Of a stretch of DNA of 64,000 nt, positions 57,203-64,000 are shown one piece after another. Position 1 is the first letter of the stretch, and every line of letters starts with the position of its first letter. Source of the stretch: Arenicola marina (lineage: Eukaryota > Annelida > Polychaeta > Arenicolidae). The stretch is taken from NCBI GenBank assembly GCA_964019135.1, contig OZ025248.1, forward strand, positions 52,259,670-52,323,669, written 5' to 3'. The notes under the pieces were generated by a model. The model saw only the letters and a program-made list of their open reading frames with translations, searched no databases and was not told the origin of the DNA. Both the position numbers and the translations under genes were made by a program.

Positions 57203-60200
57203 CTGGGATGAAGTTAGCGCCGATGCGACCTCTGGGAGCCGTAGTCGACGACTTTTTGATGCAAGCCACGCTGAAGCTAAACGACGATTGGCTCTTCCAC
57301 TCACGCAGGAAGTGGTTGAACAAGGCCCTACTTCCGGCCACGTCAATGATGCTGAAGGACTGGTTGGTCAGCGGTAGGGAGTGCGTAGATAGCTCGTCAT
57401 CCTCCGCATGGTTGATGTCGCGGCCAGGGGATGTGTCATTGTGAATCTGATCAGGTGATGCCTTACGGGCGACGCTGGGGGTTCCACGCGTCATGCTTCC
57501 GTTGTGTTTGTTGTTGCCCCGAGCGGCCCGGCCACCGGTGGGTGGCACGGCCTTGGCGACCTTCACCCCAGGGATATGTCGTTTGCCGGAAGTGACGTCA
57601 TGTGCGTCCGTAGAAGGCGGCTGATTCGGATTGGCTGGTTTTGATTTGTCCTTCTTGGGCGTGCCCGTGACGCCTCCGATGAGCCGGCGCGGCGTGCCGT
57701 CAGCCGCCGCCTCGCGCCCGTCACCCTCCGCCTTGGGGGGAGTGGGCGGCACGTACTCGTTCGGCCCTTCCCCTGCCGACCGCCTGGGACCTTCCCCTGC
57801 CGCCCGCCCGAGACCTTCCCCTGCCGACCGCCCGGGACCTTCCCCTTTTGCCTGCCCGAGACCTTCCCCTGCCGACCGCCTGGGACCTTCCCCTGTTGCC
57901 CGCCCGGGACCTTCCCCTGCCGACCGCCCGAGACCTTGCCCTGCCGACCGCCCGGGACCTTCCCCTGCCGACCGCCTGGGACCTTCCCCTGTTGCCCGCC
58001 CGGGACCTTCCCCTGTTGCCCGCCCGGGACCTTCCCCTGCCGACCGCCTGGGACCTTCCCCTGTTGCCCGCCCGGGACCTTCCCCTGTTGCCCGCCTGGG
58101 ACCTTCCCCTGTTGCCCGCCCGGGACCTTCCCCTGCCGACCGCCTGGGACCTTCCCCTGTTGCCCGCCCGGGACCTTCCCCTGCCGACCGCCCGGGACCT
58201 TCGCCTGCCGACCGCCTGGGACCTTCCCCTGTTGCCCGCCCGGGACCTTCCCCTGCCGACCGCCTGGGACCTTCCCCTGTTGCCCGCCCGGGACCTTCCC
58301 CTGTTGCCCGACCGGGACCTTCCCCTGCCGACCGCCTGGGACCTTCCCCTGTTGCCCGCCCGGGACCTTCCCCTGTTGCCCGCCTAGGACCTTCCCCTGT
58401 TGCCCGCCCGGGACCTTCCCCTGCCGACCGCCCGGGACCTTCCCCTGCCGACCGCCCGGGACCTTCCCCTGCCAACCGCCCGGGACCTTCCCCTGTTGCC
58501 CGCCCGGATCTTGCCCCTATCGCCCGCTTGGGAACAGGTTCGGAAGACAGGGCGACAGGCGCATTAGCGTGCTTAGGGGGCGGTCCCCGGGACGTACCAA
58601 TACCAGAACTATCCCTCCTTCGCTTCCTCGCTGACGACAACAGACGCGCTGCTGTTGTCTGGAAACGCTGAGTTTGACCTGAACGGTTGCTTTTCAAATT
58701 ATTCATTGCTAGTGGCTCCTTCAATTCGGCAGTTTGTACAAGACCGTCGTCGTCCGAGCGCTTTGATACACCCGCCAGGATAGGAACAACCTTCTCCTCT
58801 CCAGTCACAACACGCTCATTACCCGTCTGGTTGTCTCCAGTGGCCCCCACCGCCTCACCGCTCTCGTCCATGTCACAGTCGAGCGCCTGTTCCAGCATGG
58901 AGAACGTCAGAGAGTTCCCAGCACCCGGTCGGTCCTCCCCGCCAGCCACATCGCCCACCCCAGGAGTGCCCATCGACAGCTCGTCCCCTGGCGCATGCTT
59001 ACCCTCTGACAGGTGCCTAGTATCACGGCCTTCGGGTCCAGCTGGTTCCCCGGTTAGGCCATGCGTCTTTCCGCCACGGGGCGGCGGCGGCGGCAGCTTA
59101 AAGCAGGCACCACCAGGGGCGGTAGTGTCGGTGTTGCTCGGGGCGACAGAGCAGGAGAAGGTGTCACTCATGTTGAGGGCGATGGCCAGATCGTCCTGCA
59201 GGGCGGTATAGCAGCCGAGAGGACTGCCTCCAGGTGCCCCGGCGCTACGCGCCGTGGTGACCCCGCCATCGCCACATATCTCTCCTCGGGGTGGCCCCGG
59301 AGGACAGCCTCCGTCCTCCACATCGTCCTCCGTGGGGGGGCGTCCCCCACCACCAGAGTCCTCCACCCCAGACAGCGGTAACCCCCTACGGCCGTACGCG
59401 CGTGTTCCGGGGCACTTCGTCCCGTTCCCAGCCGCCGCGACAGAGTGAGAAGCGGAGTCGCCCAAGATGGCCACCGTCTCCTCCTGCTCCTCCTCGTCGT
59501 CGGCGGCAGCGGCGGCGTGCCTACCCACGTCGTAATCCCCCTCCCAGCAGAAGCTGCTGGGGAGCAGGTCGCCGCTGCTGGCCTCCGCATAGCTGCTCAG
59601 CAGCACGGCCTCATCCAAGGGGTCCAGGGGTATCCGGTGTCCGAGGTGAGGCGGAGTGACGTCGGCGGACCTGAGCAAGACGTGATCTGGGGTGACGTCG
59701 GCGGACCTGAGCAAGACGTGATCTGGGGTGACGTCGGCGGACCTGAGCAGCACGTGACGTGAGGTGACCTGACTGCGGCGCCGTCTGTCCACCGCTCTGA
59801 GGGCCGGGAAAGCGCTGGACGCCACCACGTGGTCCATCTGCACACCACCCGCCGCCACAAGCCGGGTGCGACGGGTGTCATTGGCCAAGGAAAAACTCCC
59901 ATCTACACTAGGTGGGCCGTCCCCGCCTATAACTGGGTCGGGATCACGGGCGACGGTCCCTCGGTCCCCACACTGGACGACCGGGCCGTGATATCGGCCG
60001 GAGGAAAACGAAGACGTCTCCCCGGCGTCTCGCCAGGGGGCGTCGTCGCTTACGCTGTGGTCACGTGGTCGCGCTGGCGCGGACGCTGGCGCCGTCCCGG
60101 CCGCGACGTCCGTTAGCCGCGGTGCGCATGGCATGTCGTGCCCGGTCCTCGCATCGCTCACGTCGGACATCAGCCTCAGAGTCTGCGTGTCCAGGATGAA

Positions 60201-61735
60201 GCTGTCCTTGGATAGACAGAGGCTGTCCTCAGCCATCTGTTGCTCCTCCGTGTATAGTTCACCAGACATCTCATGCCTGACCTCCCCCTGGTGGGGGGAG
60301 TCCGGCTCCAGCGGGGTCAGTCGGCCCTCAGATCGACCCGATCCGGTCTGCCCGGGATCAGACACAATACCATCACCAGTAGCCCTCGTCTTGTGTCGTA
60401 TATCGTCGGCGTGGTGTTCTCTTATTTGAGGACCTGTGCGTCTGGATCTCGGGGGGTTAACATTAGCATTGACCTCAGGTGGACCAGGTAGATCAGTGAC
60501 AACATTGCCAGATGGACGAGAGCATTGGCCAAAACTGAGGGCCATAGTAACAACATTGTTAGCGGGACTGGGGGATTGGCCAAGACTAGAGGCTACAGTG
60601 GAATTGCCAGGTGGACGAGAGGATTGGCCAAGACTGGAGACCACAGTGACAACATTGTCTGCTGGACGAGAGGATTGGCCAAGGCTGGAGACCACAGTGA
60701 CAACATTGTCTGCTGGACGAGATGATTGGCCAAGGCTGGAGGCCACAGTGACAACGTTGCCAGCTGGACTAGGGGATTGGCCAAGACTAGAGACCACAGT
60801 GACAACATTGTCAGCGGGACTGGATGATTGGTCAAGACTGGAGGCTACAGTGACAACATTGCTAGTTATAGATCTACTCCGGTTAACCTCTGAACGAGGT
60901 GCAACTCCTGCGTTGACGATGGCTCCATTACTAATTTGACAGGCACGTCGTACCGACGCCATTGTGGTACCTGGTGCCCTGTTTTCCTTTTTAAGCACTG
61001 GACACTCGGCGTCAGAGGACCCCGCCTTCCTTTTGGCGCTGTTAGACAGTGTCTGCACTGGGCTACACACGCCGTCAGGCTGGCCGGTTGACAAGCCATT
61101 TGGGGTCTCGTGGGGCGATCCCGCTCCCCTGCCCTGGTACGCCAGAGATTTGGCGACCGCCTTCAGGTTAGCACTATTAACACCCTGGCCGCCGGTCCTG
61201 CTCCCGCCACCCATTCCGGTCCCGGCACCCATCCCGGTCCCGCCCCTCATCCCGGTCCCGCCACCGATCCCGGTCCCGGCACCCACCCCCGTCCCGGCAC
61301 CCATCTCGGTCCCGGCACCCACCCCCGTCCCGGCACCCATCCCGGTCCCGGCACCCATTCCGGTCCCGGCATCCATCCCGGTCCCGCCACCCACCCCGGT
61401 CCTGGTCCCGCCACCAATCCCGGTCCCGCCACCCATCCCGGTCCCGCCACCAATCCTGGTCCCGCCACCCATCCCGATCCCGCCAGCCGTCCGGCTACCC
61501 CTCTCAGGCGTCACCTTGGTAAAGGAGGGCGGCGGGCTGAGGACGGACACATTGGGTCTGGCCTGGCGGGCGGAGGCAGGGGGACTCTGGACGTCGTTCA
61601 GCGACGGCCTCTGTCCGCCTCCGCCTCCGCCTCGGCCTCCGCCCGCCAATCCACTGACACGCGCTGATCGTCTCCTTTTTGACCTCTTCCTCTCCGAAGC
61701 ACTGGAATCGTCATTCTGGTTTCCATCTTTCTCCA
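57203..61735 (-). CDS. POLQ: DNA polymerase theta, giant central exon
   Basis: An uninterrupted 4533-bp (1511-codon) exon between acceptor cttggcttcag and donor ATCCCAG|gtaagc; phase 1 in and out. It begins VEKDGNQNDDSSASERKRSK, with a basic, nuclear-signal-like run, and ends FNHFLREWKSQSSFSFSVAC and IGANFIPG, which is the start of the exonuclease-like domain. The middle is low-complexity and disordered, as is the large central exon in vertebrate POLQ, but considerably longer than I recall there. Four internal tandem repeats enlarge it (listed separately). The position and size of this exon between the helicase and polymerase parts are strong evidence for POLQ architecture. Confidence 0.88.
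57765..58510 (-). repeat. coding 24-bp repeat in POLQ (GEGPGRAT)
   Basis: About 31 tandem 8-residue units, GEGPGRAT, GEGPRRSA and similar, in frame within the central exon. They form an Arg/Gly/Pro-rich, highly basic low-complexity segment of about 250 residues. Copy number is likely to vary between alleles (inference). Confidence 0.95.
59655..59765 (-). repeat. coding 39-bp repeat in POLQ, 3 copies
   Basis: Three 13-residue units (HVLLRSADVTPD) in frame in the central exon; DNA unit GACGTCGGCGGACCTGAGCA plus agacgtgatctggggt. Confidence 0.9.
60497..60862 (-). repeat. coding 57-60-bp repeat in POLQ
   Basis: Six to seven 19-20-residue units (VVTVVSSLGQSSRPADN and variants) in frame in the central exon. 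Ser-rich; no known motif. Confidence 0.92.
61190..61490 (-). repeat. coding 18-bp repeat in POLQ (GMGGGT)
   Basis: About 16 six-residue units GMGGGT, GIGGGT, GMGAGT, GVGAGT near the start of the central exon. Glycine-rich and presumably disordered. Confidence 0.93.
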
Positions 61736-61884
61736 CTGAAGCCAAGCCAAAAGGAAGGTAAAGTTATATTATAACAGAAATACGTTCAAAATAAATAAAT
61801 TCAACAAAAACATTACTGTGGTGCAGGTTTCGCCAAGGCCGTTTGTATTCATTTGCGACTCCCCCGATTGCGAAGTTCCCTGAT

Positions 61885-63447
61885 CAACCAGTGTTCCCTG
61901 ACGTACCCGGTGCCCTGACGTACCCGGTTCCCTGACGTACCCGGTTCCCTGACGTACCCGATTCCCTGACGTACCCGGTTCCCTGACCTACCTGGTTCTC
62001 TGACCGACTTGGTTCCCTGACCTACCCGGTTCTCTGACCGACCTGGTTCCCTGACCTACCCGGTTCCCCGACCTACCCGGTTCCCTGGCCTAAACGGTTC
62101 CCTGAACTACCCGGTTCCCCGACCTACCCGGTTCCCTGACCTACCCGGTTCCCTGACCTACCCGGTTCTCTGACCGACACGGCTTTCCGACCTGCCCGGT
62201 TCCCTGACCTACCTGATTCCCTGACCTAAACGGTTCCCTGAACTACCCGGTTCGCTGACCTACCCGGTTCCCTGGCCTACCCGGTTCTCTGACCTACCCG
62301 GTTCCCTGACCTACCCGGTTCTCTGACCTACCCGGTTCCCTGGCCTACCCGGTTCTCTGACCGACACGGTTCTCTGACCTACCCGGTTCCCTGACCTACC
62401 CGGTTCCCTGACCTACCCGGTTCCCTGACCTACCCGGTTCTCTGACCGACACGGTTCTCTGACCTACCCGGTTCCCTGACCTACCCGGTTCCCTGACCTA
62501 CCCGGTTTTCTGACCTACCTGGTTCCCTGGCCTACCCGGTTCTCTGACCTACCCGGTTCTCTGACCTACCCGGTTCCCGGACCTTCCCGGTTCCCTGACC
62601 TACCCGGTTCCCCAACATACCCGGTTCCCTGACCTACCCGGTTCCTTGACCTAAACGGTTCCCTGAACTACCCGGTTCCCCAACATACCCGGTTCCCTGG
62701 CCTACCCGGTTCTCTGACCGACACGGTTCTCTGACCTACCCGGTTCCCTGACCTACCCGGTTCCCTGACCTACCCGGTTCCCCAACATACCCGGTTCCCT
62801 GACCTACCCGGTTCCTTGACCTAAACGGTTCCCTGAACTACCCGGTTCCCCAACATACCCGGTTCCCTGACCTACCTGGTTCCCTGACCTACCCGGTTCC
62901 CTGACCTACCCGGTTCCCTGACCTACCCGGTTCTCTGACCGACACGGTTCTCTGACCTACCCGGTTCTCTGACCTACCCGGTTCCCTGACCTACCCGGTT
63001 CCCTGACCTACCCGGTTCCCTGACCTAAACGGTTCCCTGAACTACCCGGTTCCCCAACATACCCGGTTCCCTGACCTACCCGGTTCCCTGACCTACCTGG
63101 TTCCCTGAACTACCCGGTTCCCCAACATACCCGGTTCCCTGACCTACCCGGTTCCCTGACTACCCGGTTCTCTGACCGACACGGTTCTCCGACCTACCCG
63201 GTTCCCTGACCTACCCGGTTCCCTGACCTACCCGGTTCCCTGACCTACCCGGTTCTCTGACCGACACGGTTCTCTGACCTACCCGGTTCTCTGACCTACC
63301 CGGTTCCCTGACCTACCCGGTTCCCTGACCTACCTGGTACCTTGACTTGCCCGGTTCTCTGACCGACCAGGCTCCCTAATCTACCCGGTTTCCTAACCTA
63401 ACGGGTTCCCTGACCTACTCGGTTCCCTGACCTACCACGTTCCCTGA
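61885..63447 (-). repeat. 17-bp minisatellite carrying a POLQ splice donor
   Basis: About 92 copies of GACCTACCCGGTTCCCT fill nearly the whole 1.7-kb intron. On the minus strand each unit reads AACCGG|GTAGGTCAGGG, and so contains a consensus-like donor GTAGGT. The exon-proximal copy GAACGTG|GTAGGT is the donor that gives phase 1, which the central exon requires. Variants (gaccgacac, cctaaac) recur in blocks. Confidence 0.95.
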
Positions 63448-63650
63448 CCTCCCGGACGTCCCCGCCAGCCGACGGGGACCAGTGGATGCCCAACAGCGCC
63501 AGGTCCTCCTTCAGCAGACCACGTGCCTCCTCCACAATCAAGATGGCGGCCTCCCGCTCGGTGAGGCCGCGCTTGCCGGTCTGCCAGATACAGCGTGCCC
63601 GGCGCCGCTCGTCCGCCTCCCACGCACTCTCACCCTCGTGCTGCTTCTTG
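63436..63650 (-). CDS. POLQ: DNA polymerase theta exon, end of helicase region
   Basis: An exon between acceptor gttgtcatggcag and donor CGTG|gtaggt. It encodes KKQHEGESAWEADERRRARC, then IWQTGKRGLTEREAAILIV and EEARGLLKEDLALLGIHW, which resembles the helical stretch that closes the helicase part of polymerase theta before the disordered centre. An alternative donor at 63448 (GGGAG|gtcagg) would end in phase 0 and not fit the phase-1 acceptor of the central exon, so 63436 is preferred. The helicase ATPase exons lie to the right of the window. Confidence 0.7.
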
Positions 63651-64000
63651 CTGCCATGACAACAACATCCTTACAGCTATTGGCCACGTGTCAGATTGCA
63701 CGGTACTCCCAGAGATATAAGCAAAAGGGCGTTCACATTCACGTTACCTTGAATATCGACCGTTACGTGCCGTGTCACAACAGATAATACATACATCCAG
63801 CCATTTCCACACAATATGATTTTGAAGATCTTTCGAAGAAACATCCCAGACAGAATATCTGACCCCACGACATAGATGGGTTATTATATGTTAAAATGCA
63901 AAGAACGGCAGCGATGTCTCAATTCTGATGACGTAATACACAAAAAGGAATACTTTCGCACACAAGATGCACCAGTTTCGCCAATAAAAAAAATGCCCTA
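63651..64000. other. POLQ intron sequence at window edge
   Basis: No exon seen. The part at 63885-63955 is a reverse-oriented copy of the GTGTATTACGTCATCA interspersed family. Confidence 0.5.

Noticed and set aside
57631..58671. A 346-codon plus-strand frame opposite POLQ (GPSPADR repeats)
   Set aside because: Antisense shadow of the 24-bp coding repeat in POLQ, which has the splice-phase and homology support.
63436..63449. Donor at 63448 (GGGAG|gtcagg) as the end of the helicase-side exon
   Set aside because: It ends in phase 0, while the central exon's acceptor requires phase 1; the donor 13 bp further on, GTG|gtaggt, fits.

Overview
This is a eukaryotic nuclear window. Its genes are split into small exons by GT-AG introns, no bacterial operons are present, and roughly a third of the bases lie in tandem repeats. 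The protein content (a secretagogin/calbindin-type EF-hand protein and a full-architecture DNA polymerase theta) and the very high density of intronic minisatellites suggest an invertebrate deuterostome. A cephalochordate (amphioxus) is my best guess, but it is an inference and no species marker was found.

Layout. (1) 1-1768: the right end of a 24-bp satellite. (2) 3361-8857, + strand: the last five coding exons of a secretagogin/calbindin-family protein (EF-hands 4-6, stop at 8726, poly(A) signal at 8852). Earlier exons presumably lie left of the window. (3) 12829-16579, - strand: a complete two-exon gene for an unrecognised 208-residue protein. (4) 16580-30917: about 14 kb with no supportable gene, dominated by satellites, including a 4.5-kb 26-bp array. 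(5) 30918-63650 and beyond, - strand: POLQ. Thirteen coding exons run from the end of the helicase region through a 4.5-kb central exon to the complete family-A polymerase domain; the helicase exons lie right of the window. (6) Nested in the 13.6-kb POLQ intron, on the opposite strand, is a small two-exon gene (45920-49722). The same intron holds a 2.2-kb transposon-like element, a broken LINE, and one of two copies of a short inverted-repeat element.

The most striking feature is that many minisatellites are built from splice junctions. At the last exon of the EF-hand gene, at both splice sites of the two-exon gene, at the exon-1 donor of the nested gene, and at several POLQ exons, the repeat unit contains the splice site, usually with exonic bases, in 3 to about 90 tandem copies. 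In the EF-hand gene about 20 decoy acceptors, 42 bp apart, are all in frame with the exon. In POLQ and the nested gene only the exon-proximal donor keeps the reading frame. I recall, without being able to verify it, that junction-spanning minisatellites were reported at an amphioxus alcohol dehydrogenase locus. If so, this window shows that the phenomenon can affect four neighbouring genes at once.

The genes show no evident joint pathway, apart from a very tentative thought that the 208-residue protein could be a shieldin-subunit-like factor lying beside POLQ. Exon limits were set by splice consensus, reading phase and remembered family sequence; no alignment was run.
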